DNA of 64,000 nt from GCA-2711565 sp963664245 (lineage in GTDB: Bacteria > Bacteroidota > Bacteroidia > Bacteroidales > GCA-2711565). Position numbers and translations under genes: made by a program. The notes under the pieces are model-generated. The model ran no database searches, was not told where the DNA came from, and worked only from the letters and a program-made list of their open reading frames with translations. Where the stretch lies: NCBI GenBank assembly GCA_963664245.1, contig OY760934.1, forward strand, positions 496,001 to 560,000, written 5' to 3'. Each line of letters opens with the position of its first letter. Position 1 is the stretch's first letter. Below are positions 1 to 8,647 of this stretch, piece by piece.

Positions 1-66
1 GGCGTTTTCAGTCCTGCGGAAATTGACGAAATTTTAGTATTTACCGAAAAATTAATAGCAGCATAA
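1..66 (+). CDS. hsdR: Type I restriction endonuclease subunit R, C-terminal end (partial)
   Basis: The first 21 codons and a TAA (64-66) form an open frame that enters from the left edge and ends in residues resembling the C-terminal helix of HsdR proteins (FSPAEIDEILVFTEKL). The TAA overlaps the ATG of the next gene by one base (TAATG), so the two genes are translationally coupled. HsdR is the ATP-driven translocase and nuclease of type I restriction systems. The assignment rests mainly on position directly before hsdM and hsdS, because only the tail is visible. Confidence 0.6.
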   Translation, partial: GVFSPAEIDEILVFTEKLIAA

Positions 67-929
67 TGTTACAGAATAATCCAACACTTAAATCATTAAT
101 AAACAGCCTTTGGAACACGCTTTGGAGCGGAGGCATCAGTAATCCACTTTCAGCTATTGAGCAAATTACTTATTTGATTTTCATGAAACGCCTTGACGAC
201 ATGGAGGCGAAACGAGAAGCTGATGCTAAATTTATTGGTGAAAATTATGCTTCAAGATTCAGTGGGACATATGTTCCTTATGTGAATGAAGCCGCCTATC
301 CTGTTGATGTTTCAGATAATCCAACTGAAAATCAGGAAATGCAAATTGCTTTGCAAAATGCAAAACAGCCAAGACCTAAAGAAGAATTACGTTGGAGCCA
401 GTTCAAACGCATCACACCAACTGAAAAAATGCTTGAACATGTTCGATATAATGTTTTCCCGTTTATCAAATCATTAAATGGAACTACTTCTCCGTTCACC
501 AAACACATGGCAAATGCTGTTTTTATTATTGAGAAACCAACTTTGTTATTTGAAGCTATCAATAAAATTGAAGAAATTTTTGTTGAAATTGAAAGAGATG
601 CAAATGAGGGAGGACATACATTTCAAGACATTCAGGGCGATGTATATGAAATGTTGTTGAGCGAAATTGCTCAGGCAGGGAAAAACGGACAGTTTAGAAC
701 GCCAAGACATATAATTAAACTCATGGCTGAACTGGTTGAACCTCAATTAGGACACCGCATTGCAGACCCAGCTTGTGGAACAGCAGGTTTCTTATTGGGA
801 GCATATCAATATATTTTGACCGATTTAGTTAGAAAGAAAGACAAAAAGAAACTTGAAAAAGATGAAGACGGTTTTGAAAGAGGCACACTTTTTCAGCAGT
901 CTTGGATGAAAAGAAAAAGGAAATACTAG
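66..929 (+). pseudogene. hsdM: Type I restriction methyltransferase HsdM, N-terminal part (frameshifted)
   Basis: This is the front part of an N6-adenine methyltransferase subunit of a type I restriction system. It has the HsdM N-terminal helical domain (roughly residues 5-160) and the SAM-binding motif I as ADPACGTAGFLLGAY near residue 236. The frame then runs into unrelated residues (SWMKRKRKY) and stops at 929. The sequence continues naturally in another frame from 902 (LDEKKKEILEQSFYGFD), and the NPPF catalytic motif lies there. One missing T in the CTT at 901-903 would explain the break: CAG CAG TCT TTG GAT would restore the usual QQSLDE reading. As written the product has the cofactor site but no catalytic motif. 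The cause could be a real mutation, phase variation or an assembly indel. Confidence 0.85.
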
Positions 930-1729
930 AACAAAGCTTTTATGGTTTCGATGTTGATGTAACAATGGTTCGTCTGGGATTAATGAACCTTATGATGCAT
1001 GGAATTGATAATCCTAATATTAACTTTAAGGATTCATTAAGTAAATCATACAATGAAGCGGGACAATACGACATTGTTTTAGCAAACCCACCATTTACTG
1101 GAAAAATTGACAGAGGCGATATTAACCCAAGTTTACGAATAGACAGCCCTGCGAGTGAATTGCTGTTTTTAGACCGTATTTCCTCAATGCTTCGCATTGG
1201 AGGTAAAGCGGCAGTAATTATACCCGAAGGTGTTTTGTTTGGTAGTTCCAATGCTCAAAAACAAACACGAGAAATCTTGTTAAAAGACAATCAATTAGAA
1301 GCAGTTATTTCTTTACCAAGTGGAGCTTTTAAACCTTACACAGGTGTAAAAACTGCAATTCTTGTATTTACCAAAGTACAAGAAAAGAGTAAAACATGGC
1401 ACACTGATAAAGTTTGGTTTTACGGATTGCAAAGCGATGGATATTCATTAGACGATAATCGGAGGAGATTAAAAGACTTTCCTTTACCCGAAACAAAAGA
1501 GGCATTTGACAAGCGTTTCAAAGCAAAAACAGAAGACCGTAAATCATATTTCTTTGTGCCTGTTAGCGAAATTCAGGAAAACGACTTGGATTTGAGTTAC
1601 AACCGCTACAAAGAGTATGAATATGTGGAGCAAAAATACGACCCGCCGAAAGAAATTCTTTCAAAACTCATGAAACTCGAAAAGGAAATCTTAACCGATA
1701 TGGAAGAATTAAACAGCTTGATAGGATGA
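902..1729 (+). pseudogene. hsdM: Type I restriction methyltransferase HsdM, C-terminal part (frameshifted)
   Basis: This frame carries the second half of HsdM. It starts in the middle of the methylase fold (FYGFDVDVTMVRLGLMNLMM) and contains the catalytic N6-adenine motif IV as NPPF in VLANPPFTGKIDRGD, followed by the ASELLFLDR and GGKAAVIIPEGVLFGS strands that are standard in HsdM. There is no plausible independent start: the first possible codon is a TTG inside the overlap with the upstream frame. It is best read as the continuation of the gene beginning at 66, split by a single-base deletion near 901-903. Its stop overlaps the hsdS start as ATGA (1726-1729), the usual coupling in these operons. 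Together the two frames give a normal HsdM length of about 550 residues. Confidence 0.85.
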
Positions 1730-3117
1730 TTACAGAGAAATTTAAAAACCTATTTGATTTTGCTCCAAAATCAGGCATTAAAGCTGGTGAAGGTTTGAAT
1801 GAGGGTAATTTTCCCTTTTTCACTTCGAGTTCAGTTCTGTCAAAACGAATAGATAAAGCTTTATATAATGACGATGCATTAATATTTGGCACTGGAGGAA
1901 GTGCAAGTATTCATTTTGCAGGTGAACCATTTTCAACTTCTACCGATTGTATTGTAGCTATTACAAAATCTGAAGAACTAAATGCCAAGTTTGTCTATTA
2001 CTATTTATTCGGAAATATCCGCATTCTTGAAAGAGGCTTTAAAGGAGCTGGATTAAAACATATTTCAAAAAAATATATAGAGAATTTAGATATTCCAGTA
2101 CTGCCTTTGGAAACTCAAAACAAAATTGTTGCTGTTCTTGATAAAGCTAGTTCTTTGGTTGTAAAAAGAGAGCAAAGTATAAAACTATTAGATGAAATTC
2201 TATTGGCTTCTTTCTTGAATATGTTTGGAAAAAATAATCCTTCGTTTGAGAGATGGGAAGAAGTTGAAGTTGAATCTCTTGCAAAATCAAAAAAAGGCAG
2301 CATGAGAACTGGACCATTTGGAAGTAGTTTAAAACATGAAGAATTTGATGAGGAAGGTCCGGTTGCTGTTCTTGGAATTGACAATGCTGTTGATAATGAA
2401 TTTAAATGGAAAAAGAAGAGATTTCTTACATTAGAGAAATATCAGAATTTTAGACAGTATACTGTTTACCCAAGAGATGTTATTATTACGATAATGGGTA
2501 CTGTTGGTCGTTCTGCAGTTATTCCTGAAAATATTGGCATGGCAATAAATACTAAGCATTTAGCTGCAATTACACTTGATGAAAAAAAATGCAATCCTTT
2601 TTATTTAGCTTACTCAATACATTCTAATCCATTTGTTGCATTTCAAATGAAGTCAAAAAGTAGAGGAGCAATTATGTCTGGCTTCAACTTAGGATTAATC
2701 AAAAGAATAAAACTTAAAGCTGCACCAATTGAATTGCAAAATGAATTTGAAACAATCTATAAAAAGAATAAACAGACACTTTCAATACTTGAAGAATCAA
2801 AAAACGACATAGTAAATCTTTTTAATTCCATTATACAAAAAGTATTTAATGGAGAACTAAACTTCAATATTGACATTGAACTTGACGCATTAATTAAAGA
2901 GATTGATTTACAGAAAAAAGAAAATGACCTTTCAAAAATTATTACTGATTTTGCCTATTTACAAAGGCTTATAGACCGATTAAACAGTCAGGAATTTAAA
3001 GAAATGGATTTGTACGATAAGGCTAAACATACTATTTTTCAGCTTTTAAAAGAGGATAATAAAATCATTCAAGAATACGATGAAACTAGCAAACGCCTTA
3101 AGTTAGCTATGAAATGA
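1726..3117 (+). CDS. hsdS: Type I restriction specificity subunit HsdS
   Basis: HsdS determines the target sequence of the type I methyltransferase and restriction complex. The 463-residue protein has two target-recognition domains, about residues 1-125 and 175-350. Each is followed by a conserved helical spacer (LPLETQNKIVAVLDKASSLV, then IELQNEFETIYKKNKQTLS). The second repeat contains the typical TGPFGSSLKHEEF and GFNLGLIKRIKL segments. After residue about 390 there is an extra charged helical tail of about 70 residues, which is longer than in most HsdS. The start overlaps the hsdM stop (ATGA), and the stop overlaps the next ATPase start in the same way. The subunit itself is intact even though hsdM is frameshifted. 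Confidence 0.93.
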   Translation: MITEKFKNLFDFAPKSGIKAGEGLNEGNFPFFTSSSVLSKRIDKALYNDDALIFGTGGSASIHFAGEPFSTSTDCIVAITKSEELNAKFVYYYLFGNIRILERGFKGAGLKHISKKYIENLDIPVLPLETQNKIVAVLDKASSLVVKREQSIKLLDEILLASFLNMFGKNNPSFERWEEVEVESLAKSKKGSMRTGPFGSSLKHEEFDEEGPVAVLGIDNAVDNEFKWKKKRFLTLEKYQNFRQYTVYPRDVIITIMGTVGRSAVIPENIGMAINTKHLAAITLDEKKCNPFYLAYSIHSNPFVAFQMKSKSRGAIMSGFNLGLIKRIKLKAAPIELQNEFETIYKKNKQTLSILEESKNDIVNLFNSIIQKVFNGELNFNIDIELDALIKEIDLQKKENDLSKIITDFAYLQRLIDRLNSQEFKEMDLYDKAKHTIFQLLKEDNKIIQEYDETSKRLKLAMK

Positions 3118-4796
3118 AATTACTTAGATTAGAAATAGGGGAAAAATTTAGGAGCTTGCATGCAGGTTTTTCTATGGACTTCCATAGCTTAACTGAAAAA
3201 AGCATGAACGAAATGCCCAAGTTCCAACCATTTTGTTTTGCGGGTTTGAATGGTACTGGTAAATCAAATGTTCTGGAAGCTTTGGCAGCTATTTTTTATC
3301 ATTTGGAATTTTGTGTTGCTAAATATCGTCCAACAGCTTTTGAAAAGCATTTTCGCCGAAATAAATGTATTCCTGATGCTTTTAAGTTGCAATACTTAAC
3401 ATGCAGTCACAATAAAAAACACTATGTGCCATATCTTTCGGATAGAGTTACAATTATTAAAGAAATTGGCAAAGAGCCTGTAATGACAATTCAGGCTTTC
3501 CCATTTTCAGAAGAACAAGAAATAATTAATGTTTCCCTATTGCCATCCAAAAATAATGATGCTCCTGCTCCGGGCAAGGAATATTTGCCTGATATTGTTG
3601 TAGGTTATTCTTCTGGTGAAAATGAAATTTTGAGTTTGCCTTTTATCAAAAACAGATTGATTCAGTTTGACGAATATAAGGAAGCCGTTATTAAAAACTA
3701 TTCTTACGATGAACCCGAAAGTAGCCTGATTTACATTGACAGCGAAATGAGTCAGGCAGTTTTATTGTCAATCCTACTTTTTGAAAATAATGATACTCTT
3801 AAACCACTTGAAAAAGAGCTTCATATTAAAGGATTACGAAGTTTTCGAATGAATTTGAACCTTCACAAAATCCACCATGATATTGAGCAAAAAGTTTCAT
3901 CACCAATACTAAAGCAATTAGAACCACAAATCCAAAAACTAAAAAAATGTGCTTCTTCTTGGTTCGCTGATGATAAGTTGATGTGGCTTGATTTTTTTGT
4001 AGATGAACAAACAAAAAAAGCCTTTCAAGATAATTTCAAAAGCTCGTTTGCATTATTTAGGTTTTTCCAGATTCTATATGAATTGAATTCAAGAATTGTA
4101 AAAGATTCAATCAAAGAAGAAGTATATAGTTCAAAAGGCTATTACACAGATGGGAAACTACCAACTGGAAGCCCCGAACAAAATGTATTCTATTTTTTGG
4201 ATTACTTAATTCTCAAGCATGTTGAAGGTGAGCCAAAGCCAATTGAATTGTTGCTTCGCAACTTTTCAGATGGTGAACATCAGTTTTTGCATACGATTGG
4301 TATTTGCTTAATGCTAAAAGACAGAAGTAGTCTATTATTATTAGATGAACCCGAAACGCATTTTAATCCTGGCTGGCGAGCTAAATTCATCAAAGTATTA
4401 AACGATAGCATAAAAGCAGGTGGCGGTAACAATATGATGAAAGAAATTCTTTTATCATCGCATTCGCCTTTTATTATTTCAGATTGTATGCCTAACAATG
4501 TAATTGTTTTTGAGAAAGATGAAACAACTGGTTCAATCTCAGCAAAAACAGCTAATGAATTAAATATAAGAACTTTTGGTACTTCAATCGAAGAAATCTC
4601 CGACAAGATATTTAAGTACGACCAATCAATTGGGGAATTATCGAATTATGAACTGGAAAAGATTGATTTTAATAAAATTAAAACAGAAGAAGATGTAATA
4701 AATGCTAAAAAAAGCATTCAGCATTTGGGCGATTCCATTGAAAAAGATTTAATACTTGCCCGTTTAAATCAACTAATTCCAAAATCAAACAAGTAA
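3114..4796 (+). CDS. Restriction-system-associated AAA/SMC-like ATPase (PtuA-like)
   Basis: This 560-residue protein is an ABC/SMC-type ATPase of the kind found embedded in restriction loci. Walker A is GLNGTGKS at residues 44-51. A signature-like FSDGEHQF lies near residue 385, and Walker B is LLLLDEPETHFNP with the acidic pair DE at 411-412. The HSPFIISD segment supplies the histidine switch. The middle of the protein is a divergent helical insertion (about 90-370). The start overlaps hsdS by ATGA and the stop lies one base before the HNH gene, so it is the fourth gene of one coupled operon. An ATPase of this architecture next to an HNH nuclease is the layout of Septu (PtuA/PtuB). Whether it senses phage independently or modulates the type I system is inference. 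Confidence 0.85.
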   Translation: MKLLRLEIGEKFRSLHAGFSMDFHSLTEKSMNEMPKFQPFCFAGLNGTGKSNVLEALAAIFYHLEFCVAKYRPTAFEKHFRRNKCIPDAFKLQYLTCSHNKKHYVPYLSDRVTIIKEIGKEPVMTIQAFPFSEEQEIINVSLLPSKNNDAPAPGKEYLPDIVVGYSSGENEILSLPFIKNRLIQFDEYKEAVIKNYSYDEPESSLIYIDSEMSQAVLLSILLFENNDTLKPLEKELHIKGLRSFRMNLNLHKIHHDIEQKVSSPILKQLEPQIQKLKKCASSWFADDKLMWLDFFVDEQTKKAFQDNFKSSFALFRFFQILYELNSRIVKDSIKEEVYSSKGYYTDGKLPTGSPEQNVFYFLDYLILKHVEGEPKPIELLLRNFSDGEHQFLHTIGICLMLKDRSSLLLLDEPETHFNPGWRAKFIKVLNDSIKAGGGNNMMKEILLSSHSPFIISDCMPNNVIVFEKDETTGSISAKTANELNIRTFGTSIEEISDKIFKYDQSIGELSNYELEKIDFNKIKTEEDVINAKKSIQHLGDSIEKDLILARLNQLIPKSNK

Positions 4797-4797
4797 T

Positions 4798-5814
4798 ATG
4801 CTCAGACTATACAAACCACTTAAAGGCCATGAAATATTCAAGCTTCACACAATGCTTGAACATTTGGTTTGTTCTGTCTGGTGTGAAGCATGCAACGATG
4901 ACTGTAACACTAAACTAAGTAAGGATTTCAAAGATATTTACGATTCATACGATTGGCTAAAAACCGAAGTAGATGCGATTTATGAATTGTGTAAAAAACT
5001 CAAGCCTGAAGAGAAACAAGACATAAAAGATGCATTTGTATTAAATAATGAAATTGAAAAACTTTGTAACGGAGAATCAGTTCCAAAATATTTAGATGAA
5101 TTACCTGATGTGGTTAAGGATAAGATGAAACCTCTTTTGGTAGATTTTTATGAAACTTTGCTTGAAAGAAAAAAAGTACCAGGTACAAAACAAGATTATT
5201 ATCAAAAACTTATTGATGAAAACGACTTAAAATATTGTCCTTGTTGCGGTTTGAGTTATTTTGAATCAGAGGATAGCAAATACAGAGAAGCTTTTGACCA
5301 CTATTTACCTAAAGCCCATTATCCGTTTTTAAGTGTAAATTTCAAAAATCTTGTACCACTTTGCCACAAATGCAATTCCGACCGTAAAGGAGATAAAGAC
5401 CCGATAGAAAATAGGAAAACTGCTTTTTATCCATTCAGTAATGCTAATAGTCATACTATTCAAATTTCCTTAATCATTGACAAAACAAAAGATTTTAGAA
5501 AACTCGAAAGACAAGATTTGCAAGTCAACTTAATTGGTGATTCTGAAAAAATTGAAACTTGGGATAGACTTTTTGATGTAAAGGAAAGATATAATGATAC
5601 AACAAGAGGTTTACTTAAAGACCATTTAAAAAAAATAAAACGAAGACACAAAATATTTACTAAAAACAAAGGTAATTGGACTTATTCAAATACATTGAAT
5701 GAGCTTATTACTGACTACGAAAACGATAAGTATGAGGATTTTAAGTTTCTAAGAATCCCTTTAATGGAAGAACTAAAAAATTGTTCTCAATTGATTGATG
5801 TATATGGAAGTTAA
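4798..5814 (+). CDS. HNH endonuclease (PtuB-like) paired with the ATPase
   Basis: This 338-residue protein has a zinc-type HNH core: CPCC at 147-150, the catalytic FDHYLPKAHYP stretch with D167-H168, and VPLCHKCNSDRKGDK with C189 and C192. This matches the PtuB/McrA-like HNH arrangement. An extra cysteine cluster near the N-terminus (C25, C29, C32, C36) could bind a second metal. The C-terminal 130 residues are helical and unrecognised. The gene begins one base after the ATPase stop, so the two proteins are almost certainly made together and probably work together as a DNA- or RNA-cleaving defence effector. It is the last gene of the restriction operon. Confidence 0.85.
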   Translation: MLRLYKPLKGHEIFKLHTMLEHLVCSVWCEACNDDCNTKLSKDFKDIYDSYDWLKTEVDAIYELCKKLKPEEKQDIKDAFVLNNEIEKLCNGESVPKYLDELPDVVKDKMKPLLVDFYETLLERKKVPGTKQDYYQKLIDENDLKYCPCCGLSYFESEDSKYREAFDHYLPKAHYPFLSVNFKNLVPLCHKCNSDRKGDKDPIENRKTAFYPFSNANSHTIQISLIIDKTKDFRKLERQDLQVNLIGDSEKIETWDRLFDVKERYNDTTRGLLKDHLKKIKRRHKIFTKNKGNWTYSNTLNELITDYENDKYEDFKFLRIPLMEELKNCSQLIDVYGS

Positions 5815-5912
5815 TTGCCACCCCACAGTCGTAAGCACATTTGCAAGCCCAAACCCACAAGCCGATGCAGATTGCAAAAGAGCCAAATTTTTGCCGACGC
5901 ACCGATATACAT

Positions 5913-5920
5913 TAAATTTG
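5913..5920 (+). promoter_or_regulatory. Bacteroidota-type -7 element before a micro-ORF
   Basis: TAAATTTG matches the Bacteroidota TAnnTTTG -7 consensus exactly and lies four bases before an ATG at 5925. No clear -33 element is seen. The preceding stretch 5819-5910 is visibly richer in G and C than its surroundings. Confidence 0.35.
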
Positions 5921-5924
5921 TGAA

Positions 5925-6008
5925 ATGAAAAGCGAAATAATTGTCATACCTCAAAAATCAACTAAAGGAATGGAAAGCTTTGAAAAGGGAAGGGAAAGTT
6001 TACAGTAG
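5925..6008 (+). CDS. Possible 27-residue micro-ORF or gene remnant
   Basis: A short open frame (MKSEIIVIPQKSTKGMESFE..) follows a consensus -7 element by four bases. It is hydrophilic, has no recognised motif and is not preceded by an obvious ribosome-binding site. It may be a small peptide gene, or the start of a longer gene deleted when the island was assembled. Nothing else gene-like is seen between the HNH gene and the convergent transporter operon. Confidence 0.25.
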   Translation: MKSEIIVIPQKSTKGMESFEKGRESLQ

Positions 6009-6021
6009 TAATAAAAAATCC

Positions 6022-6059
6022 GATAAATATTTGCAATTCGCGAATTGCAAATATTTATC
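6022..6059. terminator. Perfect 38-bp palindrome between convergent operons
   Basis: GATAAATATTTGCAATTCG is followed directly by its exact reverse complement, centred between 6040 and 6041. It lies between the end of the restriction operon (5814, plus strand) and the stop of the livM-like gene (6067, minus strand), the usual position of a bidirectional terminator. The loop would have to come from opening the central AATTCGCGAATT, and there is no strong T tract. A role as a protein-binding site is therefore also possible. Confidence 0.55.
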
Positions 6060-6066
6060 TATTTTC

Positions 6067-6936
6067 CTATCCAACATAGTTTTTTGATACAAAACCCTGG
6101 CTGTATTTGAACATCATAATTACTAATGCAAGGCCATAAATAATTTGCCTCATATTAGCAGCGATATTGCTTGGCATGCCAATAAATCGTAAGGCTTCAG
6201 GAAGTATAACTAAAATTGTTGCAGCAATTGCCGATCCCCATAAATTTCTCATACCTCCAATGATTACGATGGAAAGAATGAAAATGGATTCATCTATGGT
6301 AAAGCTGGTTGGATCAATATAGCTTATGTAATGGGCGTATAACACACCTGGGATTGCAGCAAACATTGCCCCAATTGTAAAACTAGCTATTTTTGCCTGG
6401 TATACTTTTTTGCCAAGACTTTTGGTAAATATTTCATCTTCACTTAGAGCTATTAAAACCCTGCCAAAAGGAGATTTTGTAATATTACTTAGAATATAAA
6501 AAACAAGAACAGCTAAAACCAGGGTTAAAATTAAAAAAGAGATTTTACTACTGAACTCAAATCCTAAAATAGAGATTGCTGGAATCCCAGGAATGCCAAG
6601 CGGGCCATTGGTCAAATCCATCCAATTGTTCATAATGGAAAAAGCGACCACCTGTATACCAAGCGTAATAATTATAAAATAATCATCCACTGTCCTTAAA
6701 GCAATAAAAGAAACAAAAACTGCAATAATCCCGCTTAAAATCATAGCAATAGGTAAAGTCGCCAAAAAAGAAAACCCATAATTCACTGAAAGTAATGCTG
6801 AAGTATATGCCCCAATGCCATAAAAGCCCGCATGAGCCAATGAAATCAAACCTGAATACCCTGCCGTTAATGTAAGGCTTTGAGAAAGCATTACATAGAA
6901 CAGGATCATAATTAATATGTGTAGGATATAATCCAT
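6067..6936 (-). CDS. livM: Branched-chain amino acid-type ABC transporter permease (LivM family)
   Basis: This is a very hydrophobic 289-residue inner-membrane permease with about eight membrane segments. It has the LivM hallmarks GYSGLISLAHAGFYGIGAYTSALL near residue 27 and the cytoplasmic coupling loop SPFGRVLIALSEDEIFTKSLG. It forms the translocation pore with the LivH-type partner encoded just upstream, sharing one base (6936). It is the last gene of a nine-gene minus-strand operon. The family imports leucine, isoleucine, valine, other amino acids, amides or urea. The real substrate cannot be read from the sequence, and the unusual enzyme genes in this operon suggest something other than plain branched-chain amino acids. 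Confidence 0.88.
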   Translation of the reverse strand: MDYILHILIMILFYVMLSQSLTLTAGYSGLISLAHAGFYGIGAYTSALLSVNYGFSFLATLPIAMILSGIIAVFVSFIALRTVDDYFIIITLGIQVVAFSIMNNWMDLTNGPLGIPGIPAISILGFEFSSKISFLILTLVLAVLVFYILSNITKSPFGRVLIALSEDEIFTKSLGKKVYQAKIASFTIGAMFAAIPGVLYAHYISYIDPTSFTIDESIFILSIVIIGGMRNLWGSAIAATILVILPEALRFIGMPSNIAANMRQIIYGLALVIMMFKYSQGFVSKNYVG

Positions 6937-7808
6937 TAGATTTCCATTTTTTTAAGTTGCTTACCACTAAAACCAAGAGGTCTCCAAATAAGGAATAGTA
7001 TTAGGATTATATATGCAATTGCATCTATCCATTTGCTATCAATATAGTAAGCTCCAAAATGTTGTGCAGTTGCTAAAAGTAGTGAGCCTCCAACCAATCC
7101 CCATGTACTACCCACCCCTCCTACAATCATGGCAACGATACCATAAAGTAATAAACTAAATCCCATTGTAGGTATCAAATTTGTATCAATCGCAACAAGT
7201 ACTCCAGCTGATGCTGCTATGAGGGAACCAAAACCAACGGCACACAAAGTAACAACATGAGAATTAATTCCCCAAATATTACTCAACTCCTCATTTTCAG
7301 AAATGGAGCGCAAATTTTTTCCAATTTTTGTATGTTTAAAAAAAAGAAGTACAACAACCAATATAACCAAACTTGAAATAATTGTCATTATTTGAGTGTC
7401 AGTTATGTGTGCATCAAGAACCTTATTACTTGTTTTAATGATGCTTGAACGTATTGATTTTGTATTATCACCCCACAAAACAGAAATAACATTTTGCAAA
7501 ATTACATATACACCTAATGAAGAAATCAGTAATATAAGAGATGATCGGTTTTTCCTGCGTAACGGTTTGAAAAGGATAACCTCTAATAATAATCCAACGA
7601 TTGTCGATAGAATAATAGAAAAACCAATAGCCTGCCAAAGACTCAGATCGATTTGTTTATAAAACATATATACTAAATAGGCGGCTAAAGTAATTATTGC
7701 TGCATGTGAAAGGTTAAAAAATTTTGTTGGATAATAAATTATAGCAAATGACTGGCTTACTAAATATATAACTGAAAAGGTGAATATGATATTAATTACT
7801 ATTTGCAT
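6936..7808 (-). CDS. livH: Branched-chain amino acid-type ABC transporter permease (LivH family)
   Basis: This 290-residue integral membrane protein has the LivH features FNLSHAAIITLAAYLVYMF near residue 33 and IVAMIVGGVGSTWGLVGGSLLL near residue 222. The EAA-like loop GKNLRSISENEELSNIWGIN lies in between. It pairs with the LivM-type permease downstream (one-base overlap) and overlaps the preceding ProC-like gene by 17 bases, so its translation is coupled to an enzyme gene rather than to another transporter gene. That interleaving is unusual for liv loci, where transporter genes are normally contiguous. Confidence 0.88.
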   Translation of the reverse strand: MQIVINIIFTFSVIYLVSQSFAIIYYPTKFFNLSHAAIITLAAYLVYMFYKQIDLSLWQAIGFSIILSTIVGLLLEVILFKPLRRKNRSSLILLISSLGVYVILQNVISVLWGDNTKSIRSSIIKTSNKVLDAHITDTQIMTIISSLVILVVVLLFFKHTKIGKNLRSISENEELSNIWGINSHVVTLCAVGFGSLIAASAGVLVAIDTNLIPTMGFSLLLYGIVAMIVGGVGSTWGLVGGSLLLATAQHFGAYYIDSKWIDAIAYIILILFLIWRPLGFSGKQLKKMEI

Positions 7809-8631
7809 TGGAATGCTTAAATTTTGATCTGATATTATATATCTTATTTTTACTTGCTTCTATAACCTTTTTATAAATACCAAATAGCATATTATCTGTA
7901 AGTTGAGACAAGCCAGCACTGGTCACACCTTTTGGAGTAGCAATTTTGTCTATTATATAGTCATAATCAAACCCATTATTTACTACCCCATTATTAAGTG
8001 ATGCAAACATTATTTTAATAATTTCTCTGGCCTTTGTTTTTTCTATTCCGCCTTCAATAGCACTTTTTTCCCACTCTTTCAGAAATTTTAAATAAAATGC
8101 CGGTGAACATCCTGCAAAAACAGCATACATATCAATTTCATTTTCAGAAATAAAATCAATCTTACCAACCAATGAGAACAGATCAGACACCAGTTTTAGA
8201 TCTTCTTCAACAACATCCTTCTCTGCAGCAATAAATGAGATTCCATGAAAAAGTGCCATAATCGTTGATGGAGGATGTACGTGAAAAATTGATTTAATAC
8301 CTTTACATTCCCTTCTTAACCAATCTATTGGAACCCCAATAGCAAGGGATATCAAAACATGATCTTTGTTTAAATAGCTCTTAATCTCATGAATTAAAGA
8401 CAATACCTGCTGAGGACGGACACAAATAACAATTATCTTAGATTCTTGGATTGCTTGAATATTACTGGTAGTTGCTTTTACATTTAAATCATTTAACTTA
8501 TTTAATGAATTCTTGTCATGGTGTGTTGCTGTAATATACTTTTCTAATTTTTTATCACCATTCACAAACTCTCTTATCAGAGCCTCCCCCATTCGACCTA
8601 AACCTAAAAAAGCAATATTACAATATCTCAT
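7792..8631 (-). CDS. Pyrroline-5-carboxylate reductase-like (ProC family) dehydrogenase, divergent
   Basis: This 279-residue protein has the ProC architecture. It carries an N-terminal Rossmann motif GLGRMGEA at residues 10-17, the VRPQ turn (CVRPQQVL), the dimerisation motif AGCSPAFYLKF, and a C-terminal KIATPKGVTSAGLSQL in place of the classic SPGGTT loop. ProC reduces pyrroline-5-carboxylate to proline with NAD(P)H. Several family positions differ: the usual RxMPN reads HVHPP here, and the GG of SPGGTT is KG. It may act on a related imine rather than on P5C. It sits between the PLP-decarboxylase homologue (16-base gap) and livH (17-base overlap), which suggests the transporter and the enzymes handle the same metabolite. 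Confidence 0.72.
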   Translation of the reverse strand: MRYCNIAFLGLGRMGEALIREFVNGDKKLEKYITATHHDKNSLNKLNDLNVKATTSNIQAIQESKIIVICVRPQQVLSLIHEIKSYLNKDHVLISLAIGVPIDWLRRECKGIKSIFHVHPPSTIMALFHGISFIAAEKDVVEEDLKLVSDLFSLVGKIDFISENEIDMYAVFAGCSPAFYLKFLKEWEKSAIEGGIEKTKAREIIKIMFASLNNGVVNNGFDYDYIIDKIATPKGVTSAGLSQLTDNMLFGIYKKVIEASKNKIYNIRSKFKHSNANSN

Positions 8632-8647
8632 ATAGTTAAATAAAACA

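Noticed and set aside
940..1251. 103-codon antisense frame inside hsdM
   Set aside because: It is a shadow of the conserved HsdM coding sequence, with no start context and no recognisable domain.
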